Origin: Pedobacter cryoconitis
Lineage (GTDB): Bacteria > Bacteroidota > Bacteroidia > Sphingobacteriales > Sphingobacteriaceae
DNA length: 64,000 nucleotides
Direction: 5' to 3'
Assembly: GCF_001590605.1 (NCBI RefSeq)
Contig: NZ_CP014504.1
Coordinates: forward strand, 248,001-312,000
The notes beneath the pieces were generated by a model. That model did not search any database. It had not been told where the DNA came from and saw only the letters and a list, made by a program, of their open reading frames with translations. Made by a program: the position numbers and the translations under genes. Below, one piece after another: positions 9,071 to 17,623 of the stretch (position 1 is its first letter; each line of letters starts with the position of its first letter).

Positions 9071-10123
9071 TTAGATTACGATTTTAGTGTTGTTTTGGGT
9101 AGGGTGTCCTGTGCAGATTAGCACTCTGCCGGCTGCGATTTCTTCATCGGTCAGGACTTCGTTATAGTCCATTCTGACACCGCCTTCGGTGCAGGAGGCC
9201 ACGCAAGAACTGCATATCCCGGCTCCGCAGCTGTAGGGTACGTTGATGTTGTGGGCAAGGGCCACTTCCAGGATTCTTTTATACCAGGGTACTTCTAATT
9301 GGTAGATGTTTTTATTGAATTCAAGGAGAACTGTGTAAGTGTTTTTGTCTTTAATAACCTTCTCTGTCATGTCGTCATCGTCTGCTTCGTCTTCGGGGAT
9401 AAAGTAGGTTTCTTTTTTTATCTGATCTATACGGAAGCCTAAGCCTAACAGGGAAATGCGGCACATGACCATGTAGTCAATGGGGCCGCAGGTGTAGCAT
9501 CGGGCATCGGATTGGTCGTATTGGATGTTGGAGTTGTAGAGGTCGTGGAATGCGAAGCTGTTGAGGCGTGCGAATTGGAGGTTCTTGGAGTCGCTGAGCA
9601 GGTAGATTAGTTTAAAGCGTTCGGGGTAGTCTTTTTGCCATTGGTTTAGTTCTTCGTAGAAGAGGGTTGTGGTTGCGGAACGGTTACTGTAGATCAGTAC
9701 TATTTTTGAGTTTTCTTCCTGGAGCAGGGCTGTTTTTAAAATGGAGTAAATAGGCGTGATGCCCACGCCGGCTGCAAAAAGGAAGACGGTACGTTTAATG
9801 GTTTTGACAGGAGTATAGGTGAAGATTCCTGTTGGGGGCAGCACAGTCAGGATATCTCCGGTGGCTGTTTTGTGGTGCAGGTATTTAGAGATTTCTCCGT
9901 TTTCTACGAGTTTTACTGCGATACTGAGGAGTTCATCAATTGCGGGTGAGCTGCAAATGGAGTAGGAACGCCTGATTTCTTTGTTGTTGACCTGGAAGAG
10001 TACGGTCAGGAATTGTCCTGCTTCGTAGCTTGGCAGCAGGCCATTTACGGGTTCGAATTGAATGAAGACGTTGTTTCCGGGACGTTGTGAAATTTTAGTA
10101 ATACGTAATTGCAGGGTAGTCAT
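9071..10123 (-). CDS. Ferredoxin-NAD(P)H reductase with C-terminal 2Fe-2S domain (PaaE/Hcr-like)
   Basis: The frame extends to a TTG at 10132, but the ATG at 10123 (MTTLQLRITK) is the better start and gives 350 residues. The FAD-binding part carries RRSYSICSSP, the NAD-binding part FLFAAGVGITPIYSIL, and a CGP motif is at CYTCGPIDYM. A plant-type ferredoxin domain follows with the cluster ligands in CGAGICSSC and a last Cys in LICTGHP. The domain order FNR-NAD-Fd matches the PaaE and Hcr reductases, which pass electrons from NAD(P)H to a partner oxygenase or redox enzyme. No partner enzyme is adjacent. It lies 38 nt behind the histidine kinase on the same strand, so it may be the last gene of that operon. 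The physiological partner is unknown. Confidence 0.88.
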   Translation of the reverse strand: MTTLQLRITKISQRPGNNVFIQFEPVNGLLPSYEAGQFLTVLFQVNNKEIRRSYSICSSPAIDELLSIAVKLVENGEISKYLHHKTATGDILTVLPPTGIFTYTPVKTIKRTVFLFAAGVGITPIYSILKTALLQEENSKIVLIYSNRSATTTLFYEELNQWQKDYPERFKLIYLLSDSKNLQFARLNSFAFHDLYNSNIQYDQSDARCYTCGPIDYMVMCRISLLGLGFRIDQIKKETYFIPEDEADDDDMTEKVIKDKNTYTVLLEFNKNIYQLEVPWYKRILEVALAHNINVPYSCGAGICSSCVASCTEGGVRMDYNEVLTDEEIAAGRVLICTGHPTQNNTKIVI

Positions 10124-10161
10124 AGCATACAAATCTATCGATTTATTTTATAAAGGGTGAC

Positions 10162-11520
10162 TTAAATATAGTTGAAAACGAGGGAGAAGATGGTTTTTTC
10201 ATGGGGTATTGAACTGACTTCCAGGTTGCCGTAGTGCATTTTCATGATGTTACGGGTAATGGTTAAGCCAATGCCAGAACCGTTTTTCCGGGTCGTAAAA
10301 AATGGGACGAATATTTTCTCGGTAAGTTCAGGTTCAATTCCTTTACCGTTATCGGTAACGTCTATGAAGAGCTTGCTTTGTTCCAGGCGGTAGTCGATTT
10401 CTATCTGGGGATGATCGACGTTTTCCAGGGCATGGATGCTGTTGGTGATTAGGTTGATTAAGGCTTGTTCTACAAGTTTCAAGTCTACATTGATGGTGAT
10501 TTTTGAAGAGGTTTGACCTACTGATAGTTTGACGTCTTTTGCAGCAGCAAACGGCTGCATCAGCACCTGGATGTGCTGCAGGATTTCGCCTATACTATGG
10601 GATTCGAGTTCAGGTGTTGGTAATTCAGCAATTAAACGGTAGTCTTTAACAAAATCCAGCAAACCAATTGAGCGTCTTTTGATGGCCTGAATTGCGGGTT
10701 TGAGGTCTTCAAGTTCCTCCTTGTTGAGGGAATCTTTGTTCGCAACCATGGTATTGACGGTGTCAGAAAGGGAACTGATGGGGGTAATGGAATTCAGGAT
10801 CTCATGAGAGATAACACCAATGAGCCTGTTCCATGCTTCTATTTCTTTTTGCTCAATTTCATCCTTGATGTTTTGGAAAGAGATGATCCTGTAATTTGTA
10901 TTGTAGAGGTTGATGGGGATCACTTCGGTAGAGAGCTGGATCAGTTTGTCCTGAATTTTTAATTCAAGGAATCTTTTACCTCCTTTTTCTATGCGCTCAA
11001 TTTCAGTGGCGAAAAGTGGAAGGTGTTCTTTCAGGCGGTGCCAGTATTTATAGGCTGGAACTTTTAGTAAGGCTGCTGCGGCTTCATTAAAGAAGGATAT
11101 TTCTGCTTGTTCAGGTATGGTGTTGTCGTCTTTTAGTACGATTACCCCAACGGGAACCTGCTGAAGAATAGTTTTAATAAGCTGAAACATGGCATCCTGT
11201 TCCAGTTGGATGTCTTTATGCGTTTTAATGATGTCATCAAAGGAACTGTAAAGGTCGGGAAAACTGCCTTTGGTACTTTTATTTCTGAAATTTAAGGTAT
11301 GATCCCGTGTTTTGATAGCGAGTATAAAACGTTTGATATCAGCTCTGATCTGATTGATATAATTGTAGAGCGAAATGATACTGATCAAAAAGATACAAGA
11401 GACACCGGCAATGGTAAACCAGAGCTGAGTTTTCAGCACGAGGTATGCCAGCAACAACGCCAGTGAGTTGATCAGTAAAAGACTAAAAAGGAGCCTGAAA
11501 GTGAAACGTTGATAAAACAT
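10162..11520 (-). CDS. NtrY-like sensor histidine kinase
   Basis: The protein has 452 residues. Two transmembrane helices (about 9-30 and 33-53) with almost no periplasmic loop suggest sensing in or near the membrane or inside the cell. A PAS-like segment spans about 112-215. The HisKA box ISHEILNSITP holds the phospho-acceptor His239. The ATPase domain has the N box NLITNSIHAL, G1 DNGKGI, and FFTTRKNGSGIGL. It lies 3 nt downstream of its partner response regulator, so the pair is translated from one transcript and should form one phosphorelay. The signal is not evident. The family resembles kinases paired with sigma-54 activators. Confidence 0.92.
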   Translation of the reverse strand: MFYQRFTFRLLFSLLLINSLALLLAYLVLKTQLWFTIAGVSCIFLISIISLYNYINQIRADIKRFILAIKTRDHTLNFRNKSTKGSFPDLYSSFDDIIKTHKDIQLEQDAMFQLIKTILQQVPVGVIVLKDDNTIPEQAEISFFNEAAAALLKVPAYKYWHRLKEHLPLFATEIERIEKGGKRFLELKIQDKLIQLSTEVIPINLYNTNYRIISFQNIKDEIEQKEIEAWNRLIGVISHEILNSITPISSLSDTVNTMVANKDSLNKEELEDLKPAIQAIKRRSIGLLDFVKDYRLIAELPTPELESHSIGEILQHIQVLMQPFAAAKDVKLSVGQTSSKITINVDLKLVEQALINLITNSIHALENVDHPQIEIDYRLEQSKLFIDVTDNGKGIEPELTEKIFVPFFTTRKNGSGIGLTITRNIMKMHYGNLEVSSIPHEKTIFSLVFNYI

Positions 11521-11523
11521 AAG

Positions 11524-12894
11524 CTATAATCCGAATTTTTCTATCCTGCGATACAGGGCTGCGCGGGTCAGACCAAGCTCAGCAGCAGCGCGGGATATAT
11601 TTCCTTTGTGGTTTTCTATTGCCTTTTGTACCATCATCTTCTCCATTTCTTCCAAATCCAGTGTCTGTGGCATTGGTGCGGTACCACCAAATCTTTGTGG
11701 GCTCAGTTGTAAATCCTGCTCGGTAATCTCTTTACCATCGGCCATAATAATAGCCCGTTCAATCACGTGCTGCAATTCGCGGACATTTCCTGGCCAATGA
11801 TAGTTTAATAAGGTCTTCTCTGCCTTTTCGGTGATGCTGGTGATGCTTTTATGATACTTTGTGCTGAATGTATGTAAAAAATGATTAGCAAGCTGTATGA
11901 TGTCCTCTGCACGTTTGTGCAGGGGAGGAAGTTCCAATTCTACGGTATTAATCCGGAAAAGTAAATCCTGACGGAATGTACCTTTGGCAACCATCTCATT
12001 CAAAGGCATATTGGTGGCCGTAATTAATCTTATATTCACTTTACGGTCTTTGCTCTCTCCCAAACGTGTTACAGTCCGGTTTTGCAGTACTGTAAGCAGT
12101 TTGGATTGTAGGGGAAGCGAAAGGTTACCGATTTCATCGAGGAATATGGTTCCGTTATCCGCAAGTTCGAATCTTCCCGGCCGGTCATCCCGGGCATCCG
12201 TAAAGGCACCTTTAGCGTAACCAAACAGCTCACTTTCAAAGAGGTTCTCATTTAAAGAGCCCAGATCGACATGCATAAAAATGTGGTTCTTTCTCAGGGA
12301 ATGTTTGTGGAGTTCGTATGCGAAAACCTGTTTTCCAGTGCCGTTTTCTCCAAGGATCAATACGTTAGCATCAGTTGGGGCAACTTTAATTAAGGTGTTT
12401 TGCAAATGCCTGATAGGCTCAGAAGTGCCGATAATATTTTCAAATTTGCGTGCCTGATCGGTTTGAATAGAGGTATTGATCTTCTCTAATTTTTTAACTT
12501 TTTTAGTGGATTGCCTTAATTTAGAGGCAGCAGAAAGTGTTGCATAGAGCTTTTCATTTTCCCAGGGTTTGAGGATAAAGTCCGTTGCCCCTTTCTTGAT
12601 GGCTTGTACAGCCAGTTCTACATTGCCATAGGCAGTCATCAGAATAACTACATAATCTTTATCAATAGATAAGATGTGCTCTAACCAATAGAGCCCTTCC
12701 CGGCCATTGCTTGCCCCTTTCTGATAATTCATATCCAGCAGAATGATATCTATTTCGTTATGGCTCAGCAGAACATTGATTTCCTTTGGTGATTTGCAAG
12801 TAACAACCTGGTTGAAATGCTGCTTTAAAAAGAGCTTCGCACTGAGTAGAATATCATCGTCATCATCGATTACTAAAACGTTTGCTTCTGTCAT
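11524..12894 (-). CDS. NtrC-family sigma-54-dependent response regulator
   Basis: I place the start at the ATG at 12894 (MTEANVLVIDDD), not at the upstream in-frame ATG at 12957, because the receiver domain begins there. This gives 456 residues. The receiver domain has acidic DDDDD near the N-terminus and the phospho-acceptor Asp54 (ILLDMN). The AAA+ domain shows Walker A GENGTGKQ, the sigma-54 contact loop as GAFTDA instead of the usual GAFTGA, and Walker B FLDEIG. The C-terminal Fis-type helix-turn-helix is NISRAAAELGLTRAALYRR. Such proteins bind upstream sites and remodel sigma-54 holoenzyme using ATP. The divergent export operon carries a matching promoter, so it is the likely target. Confidence 0.94.
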   Translation of the reverse strand: MTEANVLVIDDDDDILLSAKLFLKQHFNQVVTCKSPKEINVLLSHNEIDIILLDMNYQKGASNGREGLYWLEHILSIDKDYVVILMTAYGNVELAVQAIKKGATDFILKPWENEKLYATLSAASKLRQSTKKVKKLEKINTSIQTDQARKFENIIGTSEPIRHLQNTLIKVAPTDANVLILGENGTGKQVFAYELHKHSLRKNHIFMHVDLGSLNENLFESELFGYAKGAFTDARDDRPGRFELADNGTIFLDEIGNLSLPLQSKLLTVLQNRTVTRLGESKDRKVNIRLITATNMPLNEMVAKGTFRQDLLFRINTVELELPPLHKRAEDIIQLANHFLHTFSTKYHKSITSITEKAEKTLLNYHWPGNVRELQHVIERAIIMADGKEITEQDLQLSPQRFGGTAPMPQTLDLEEMEKMMVQKAIENHKGNISRAAAELGLTRAALYRRIEKFGL

Positions 12895-12968
12895 TTTGTG
12901 AATTTTTAGGCAGCAGCCAGGCTTTGTGATCCAGTCGTTTAAATAGCTGCTGAACAAAAATAGTGGAA

Positions 12969-13007
12969 TTGTCCGTTGCTGTACAACAGGTGTCCGATAA
13001 TGAACGG
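12969..13007 (+). promoter_or_regulatory. Candidate enhancer: two palindromic half-site pairs for the NtrC-type regulator
   Basis: Two TGTCCG boxes at 12970 and 12991 are 21 bp apart, two helical turns. Each begins an imperfect palindrome. The first is TTGTCC-N6-GTACAA (12969-12986). The second is CCGATAATGAACGG (12994-13007), with CCG/CGG ends and a symmetric core. They lie about 90-130 bp upstream of the predicted sigma-54 start site, the usual place for NtrC-type enhancers. Confidence 0.55.
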
Positions 13008-13069
13008 TAATTTTCTCATTAAATGTGTTAATTCTTTGGTATGTAGTGTTTTAAATATGTTTCGTTGCT

Positions 13070-13086
13070 TTGGCATATCCTTAGCT
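13070..13086 (+). promoter_or_regulatory. Sigma-54 (-24/-12) promoter of the export operon
   Basis: The sequence TTGGCATATCCTTAGCT fits YTGGCAC-N5-TTGCW with the invariant GG (13072-13073) and GC (13084-13085) exactly 10 nt apart. The predicted transcription start is near 13097, about 20 nt before the adaptor ATG. The only core mismatches are C to T at the end of TGGCAC and T to A in TTGC. Confidence 0.75.
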
Positions 13087-13116
13087 TAAGGCCAGATAGA
13101 TATTACAATAGTTATC

Positions 13117-14361
13117 ATGGATAAGATCATCGAAAAAAAGAGATTCAGTACTAAAAAGATATTAATGCTTACAGGAGGACTTTTGTTAGCTGTATTAATG
13201 GGATATGGATATAAATTATCATTGAATAAAGTTTATAAAGCTGATGCAGACAAACTGACGATCAGTAAAGTGAAATATGGTGATTTTGAGGATGTAGTTT
13301 TACTGAATGCGAGTGTGGTACCCTTAACTTCAGTAATCGTGAGCTCTCCGGAAGGTGGGACAGTAGCTGAAATTTTCACAGAGAATGGGGCTAGTGTAGT
13401 TAAAGGCACTCCGCTGTTAAGAATTGCTAATCCAAATGCCCTTTCTAACTATACCTCGAGCGAAACCAGTATTATAGAACAGATCAATCAATTGCGTAAA
13501 GTGCGTCTGGATCTGGAACAAAATCAAAGGGTAATGGCTCAGGATATGATGGTGATCGAGAATACACTGAGAACCGCTGGCCGGAAATATAAAATTGATA
13601 GTGCGCTGTTTTTGAATAAAGTAATTACCAGGGAAGAGTTTAATACTTCGAGCCAGGATTATGAGTATAATAAGGGTAGAAAAGCGATTTTAAAACAGGC
13701 AGTTAAACAGGAAAACCAGAGCAGGACAATGCAGTTACAGCAAATTGATGTTTCTGTAACCAGAATGAATGAGAGCTTGGAAACTATCCGCAAAAATATA
13801 GAGAATATGACTATTAAAGCGCCTGTTTCAGGAAGGTTGTCTTCTTATGATCCTGTAATCGGTAAATCTTATACGGCCAATGAGATGCTTGGAAAGATTG
13901 ATGTAATGCAAGGCTATAAATTGCAGGCTGGTGTGGATGAATATTATATTAACCGGGTAAAAGAAGGGCAATCTGCTAATTGTGAGTTTAATGGAAAAAC
14001 TTATCGCCTTACGGTCAGAAAAGTAATTCCTGAAGTCACAGCCGGACAGTTCCAGGTGGAATTAGTTTTTGAAGGGAAATCACCCGATGAGTTAAGAAGA
14101 GGATTATCTTTACAAGTAAAACTTACACTTTCTGACAATAGTAAATCTTTGCTATTGGCACAGGGACAGTTCTTTCAGAGTACCGGAGGATCATGGGTAT
14201 TTGTGCTGAAGGATGGAAAAGCCCAAAAAAGAAACGTAAAAATAGGCCGTAAAAACTACCTGTACTATGAGATTATGGAAGGGTTGCAGAAAGATGAAGA
14301 AGTCATTACTTCCTCTTATGATCAATTCAATCAATATGATATTGTAGAGGTCAGTAAGTAA
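13117..14361 (+). CDS. HlyD/MacA-type periplasmic adaptor subunit
   Basis: The 414-residue protein has a short cytoplasmic N-terminus (MDKIIEKKRFSTKK), one membrane anchor (about 15-33) and a periplasmic body. That body contains a split lipoyl-like domain (VIVSSPEGGTVAEIF and later IKAPVSGRLSSYDP) around a long helical hairpin (about 120-230), then beta-barrel and membrane-proximal domains. It should bridge an ABC permease to an outer-membrane factor, as MacA does for MacB. No TolC-like gene lies nearby. It is the first gene of the operon and sits directly behind the sigma-54 promoter. The stop codon forms the start of a 19-bp tandem repeat. Confidence 0.88.
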   Translation: MDKIIEKKRFSTKKILMLTGGLLLAVLMGYGYKLSLNKVYKADADKLTISKVKYGDFEDVVLLNASVVPLTSVIVSSPEGGTVAEIFTENGASVVKGTPLLRIANPNALSNYTSSETSIIEQINQLRKVRLDLEQNQRVMAQDMMVIENTLRTAGRKYKIDSALFLNKVITREEFNTSSQDYEYNKGRKAILKQAVKQENQSRTMQLQQIDVSVTRMNESLETIRKNIENMTIKAPVSGRLSSYDPVIGKSYTANEMLGKIDVMQGYKLQAGVDEYYINRVKEGQSANCEFNGKTYRLTVRKVIPEVTAGQFQVELVFEGKSPDELRRGLSLQVKLTLSDNSKSLLLAQGQFFQSTGGSWVFVLKDGKAQKRNVKIGRKNYLYYEIMEGLQKDEEVITSSYDQFNQYDIVEVSK

Positions 14362-14415
14362 TCAGATAACAATAGCATAATCAGATAGCAATGGCGTAAT
14401 CAAATGATTAAAGCG
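14359..14415 (+). repeat. Three tandem 19-bp repeats between adaptor and ATPase genes
   Basis: The units are TAATCAGATAACAATAGCA (14359), TAATCAGATAGCAATGGCG (14378) and TAATCAAATGATTAAAGCG (14397). Units 1 and 2 differ at 4 positions and the third is more diverged. The first unit begins with the TAA stop of the adaptor gene. The array lies in a 94-nt gap and may separate or tune expression of the downstream genes. Confidence 0.85.
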
Positions 14416-14455
14416 TCAATTCATAAAAAGACATAAAAATATAAATCATAATATC

Positions 14456-15154
14456 ATGATAAAAATTGAGAACCTGGAAAAAGTATACAAAACGGAAGAA
14501 GTAGAAACGACTGCCTTGAATGGAATCAATATGCATGTCAAAGCAGGGGAGTTTGTCTCTATTATGGGCCCCTCAGGTTGTGGAAAATCAACTTTACTGA
14601 ATGTAATGGGACTCCTGGATAAACCTGAAAGCGGCAGTTATAAATTTCTGGAAACAGAACTGTTGACTATGAATGATAAAGAACGCTCCAACTTTCGCAA
14701 AAGAAATATGGGTTTTGTATTCCAGAACTTCAACCTGATTGATGAACTGACTGTATTTGAAAATATAGAATTGCCCCTGATTTATAATAAAGTTGCTGCT
14801 CCTGAGCGTAAACGTCTGGTGAATGAGATGATCGAAAGGATGAATATTGTGAACCGCAGTGGTCATTTTCCTCAGCAGTTGTCCGGAGGTCAGCAGCAAC
14901 GTGTTGCCGTAGCAAGAGCTTTAGTCACTAAACCAAAATTAGTATTGGCAGATGAGCCTACGGGAAACCTGGACAGTTCTCATGGAAATGAGGTTATGGA
15001 ACTGCTTTGTGAACTGAATGAGCAAGGGACTACCATTGTGATGGTGACCCACTCTTCGCATGATGCTAGTTTCTCTAACCGGATTATTAACCTGAAAGAT
15101 GGACATGTAATTTCAGAAAAAGTAAATAAAGCGAGGTCTGAAGAACTTATCTAA
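14456..15154 (+). CDS. ABC transporter ATP-binding protein (MacB/LolD type)
   Basis: The 232-residue ATPase has Walker A GPSGCGKST, Q-loop FVFQNFNLID, signature LSGGQQQR, Walker B LVLADEPTGNLD and the H-loop MVTHS. It belongs to the group that powers FtsX-type permeases, which work by mechanotransmission and do not move substrate through the membrane. The ATG start at 14456 is preceded by an AT-rich leader. Three FtsX-type permeases follow, so this is one of two ATPases available to them. Confidence 0.95.
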   Translation: MIKIENLEKVYKTEEVETTALNGINMHVKAGEFVSIMGPSGCGKSTLLNVMGLLDKPESGSYKFLETELLTMNDKERSNFRKRNMGFVFQNFNLIDELTVFENIELPLIYNKVAAPERKRLVNEMIERMNIVNRSGHFPQQLSGGQQQRVAVARALVTKPKLVLADEPTGNLDSSHGNEVMELLCELNEQGTTIVMVTHSSHDASFSNRIINLKDGHVISEKVNKARSEELI

Positions 15155-15219
15155 GCAACGTTTTCATTTAAAAAGCGTCAACCTGTAAATTGAACCGCCA
15201 TCGTACTCAACCACCGACC

Positions 15220-17613
15220 ATGTTTAAACTCAACCTTAAAATTGCATTCAGGAACCTTTGGAAGAATAAAGGGTATACTTTGATTAATATAGCTGGTTTA
15301 TCTATTGGTATGGCAGGTTGTATTCTGATCTTTTTATTTATCAGTTATCAATTAAGCTTTGATCAGCAGTATAAAAATAAAGATAGAATCTACAGGGTAG
15401 TGAGCCACGCGTATTATGCAGGCGGTGAAGAATTTGATCGTGGAGTTCCCTTGCCCTTAGCTTCTGCTATGCGTAATGATTTTGGAATGTTGGAACAGGT
15501 TGCTGCTTTGGAGGGAAGCTGGGGAATGATTAAAGTCAAAGATTCCAAAGGGAATGTGAAAATTAAAATTCAGGAGAAAGCATTTTACGTAGAACCTGAT
15601 TTTTTCAGAATATTTGATTACGAGTGGTTGGACGGAAATCCGGAGCAGGCTTTAAAAGAGCCAAATACAGTTGCACTTTCGCAAAAGACAGCTGAGCGGT
15701 TTTTTGGTGATTGGCATCAGGCCGTTGGTAAAACTATCAATTATCAGAATAATAAAGATCTAAAAGTTACAGGTGTATTTGCTGATATACCAGAAAATAA
15801 TAGTAATGTGATCAATATTGCAATTTCTTATGCAAGCTTTGAAAATAGAAATCAAAAAAGATGGGGGTCAATATCTTCAAATTCAGAGTGCTACGTTTTA
15901 CTTAAACCAGGTGTAACAACTGCTGACTTAGCGAGTCCAAAAGCAGTATTCCTGAAAAAATACTATGTCGAAAAGACAATTGCTAAACCGGATCATCTTT
16001 TTCAACGTATGGATGAAATCCATATAGATGAACGTTTCAGTAATTTTTCTGGCAAAATAACCAGTAAAAGTGAACTGTTTGGCCTTACAGCGATAGGTGT
16101 GTTGCTGCTAATTACCGCATGCATCAACTTCATTAACCTGGCTACTGCACAAGCGATAGGGAGGTCTAAAGAAGTTGGTGTACGCAAGGTAATGGGAAGT
16201 GGTAAAAAACAGCTTATGATCCAGTTTTTAACCGAAACAATGCTGCTGACTTTCATCGCATTGTTATTGGCTTGTGCAATCACAGAAGTTGCTTTGCCAG
16301 GTATGTCTGCCTTGTTTAAGGAAAAAATAACGTTTAATCTGCTGGAGCGCCCGGTCATCTTTGTATTTCTTACCTGTATGGTCTTGTTTGTTAGCTTTTT
16401 ATCCGGCTTTTATCCAGCAATGGTCATGTCTGGATTTAGTCCGGCGCTGGCTATTAAAAACAAGGTGAATATTGGTCATGGTGGTGGGTTGCTACGCAAG
16501 GTGCTTGTTGTTGTTCAATTCGCCATCACAATTGTATTAGTTACTGGTACATTAGTCATCCTGATGCAGATGAAATTTATGAGAGAAAAACCTCTTGGAT
16601 TTAATTCTTCAGCCGTAGCTTTAATTACCATTCCTACTGACAGTCTAAGCAGACAGAAATTTGAAATTTTAAAGAGCAGGGTTAAAGCTCAACCCGGTGT
16701 ATTAGCTGTTAGTTTATGCAATAATGGCCCGAGTGCAGATGATAATACAAATAACGCATTTGCTTTCGATGGAACAAAAGAGGCTGATTTTCAAGCTAAC
16801 ACCAAAATTGTAGATGCAGATTATCTGAAGACATTTGGTTTGCAGCTTGTGGCTGGAAGATACCTGAGTCAGCGTAAAAGCGATACCATCCATGAATTTG
16901 TGGTGAATGAAACTTTATTGAAAAAATTGAATGTTATCCATCCTCAGGATGCAATTGGAAAGAAAATCCTGTTTGGAGGGTTAAGTATACCTGTGGTCGG
17001 TGTAGTGAAAGATTTTAATAATCTGAATCTGAGAGCTTCAATTTCCCCGATCATTATGGGTACCCGTAATGATCGTTTCGAGATTATGGCAGTGAAAATG
17101 AACGCGCAGCAAATTCCAGCAGTCATGAAAAATATAGAAAAAATCTGGAATGAGTATTATCCGGATCATGTATATTCTTCTGATTTCATGGAAGATAAGA
17201 TTAATAAATATTATGAAAGTGAGCAGATTATGGGCACACTTTTCAAAGTATTTGCCCTGGTCATCATCTTTATTTCTTTCATTGGTTTATTTGGCTTGAT
17301 CGCTTTTGTTGCGGCGCAAAGAACAAAGGAAATGGCTATTCGTAAAATATTGGGGGCAAGTGTATTTGAACTGATGAGCATGCTGAATACGACTTTTATC
17401 TTCCTGATTTTAATAGCCAATCTTGTCGCCTGGCCAGTAGCCTATATTTTTATTCAGAAATGGTTATCAGGTTATGCTTATCGTATAGAACTCAGCATCT
17501 GGCCATTTGCAGCCGCGATGTTTATTTCCTTGATAATTACTTTGGTTACGGTAAGTTTTCGCTCCTATAAAACAGCGAAAACTAATCCGGTAGACGCACT
17601 TAAATACGAATAA
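15220..17613 (+). CDS. FtsX/MacB-type ABC permease, copy 1 of 3
   Basis: The frame runs back to a TTG at 15190, but the ATG at 15220 (MFKLNLKIAFRNLWKNKGY) matches the starts of the two following paralogs. It gives 797 residues. The layout is an N-terminal helix (GLSIGMAGCILIFLFISYQ), a large periplasmic MacB-like core with the pattern VTGVFADIPENN, a first FtsX helix block (about 285-440), a second periplasmic domain, and a final three-helix FtsX block after FISFIGLFGLIAFVAAQRTKE. The double-FtsX arrangement is typical of Bacteroidota. The next paralog starts 10 nt after the stop. The substrate is unknown; such systems export peptides, lipids or antimicrobials. Confidence 0.92.
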   Translation: MFKLNLKIAFRNLWKNKGYTLINIAGLSIGMAGCILIFLFISYQLSFDQQYKNKDRIYRVVSHAYYAGGEEFDRGVPLPLASAMRNDFGMLEQVAALEGSWGMIKVKDSKGNVKIKIQEKAFYVEPDFFRIFDYEWLDGNPEQALKEPNTVALSQKTAERFFGDWHQAVGKTINYQNNKDLKVTGVFADIPENNSNVINIAISYASFENRNQKRWGSISSNSECYVLLKPGVTTADLASPKAVFLKKYYVEKTIAKPDHLFQRMDEIHIDERFSNFSGKITSKSELFGLTAIGVLLLITACINFINLATAQAIGRSKEVGVRKVMGSGKKQLMIQFLTETMLLTFIALLLACAITEVALPGMSALFKEKITFNLLERPVIFVFLTCMVLFVSFLSGFYPAMVMSGFSPALAIKNKVNIGHGGGLLRKVLVVVQFAITIVLVTGTLVILMQMKFMREKPLGFNSSAVALITIPTDSLSRQKFEILKSRVKAQPGVLAVSLCNNGPSADDNTNNAFAFDGTKEADFQANTKIVDADYLKTFGLQLVAGRYLSQRKSDTIHEFVVNETLLKKLNVIHPQDAIGKKILFGGLSIPVVGVVKDFNNLNLRASISPIIMGTRNDRFEIMAVKMNAQQIPAVMKNIEKIWNEYYPDHVYSSDFMEDKINKYYESEQIMGTLFKVFALVIIFISFIGLFGLIAFVAAQRTKEMAIRKILGASVFELMSMLNTTFIFLILIANLVAWPVAYIFIQKWLSGYAYRIELSIWPFAAAMFISLIITLVTVSFRSYKTAKTNPVDALKYE

Positions 17614-17623
17614 AAAACGCAGG

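Noticed and set aside
12895..12957. N-terminal 21-residue extension of the response regulator
   Set aside because: The residues ahead of MTEANVLVIDDD do not fit a receiver domain and the inner ATG restores the family start.
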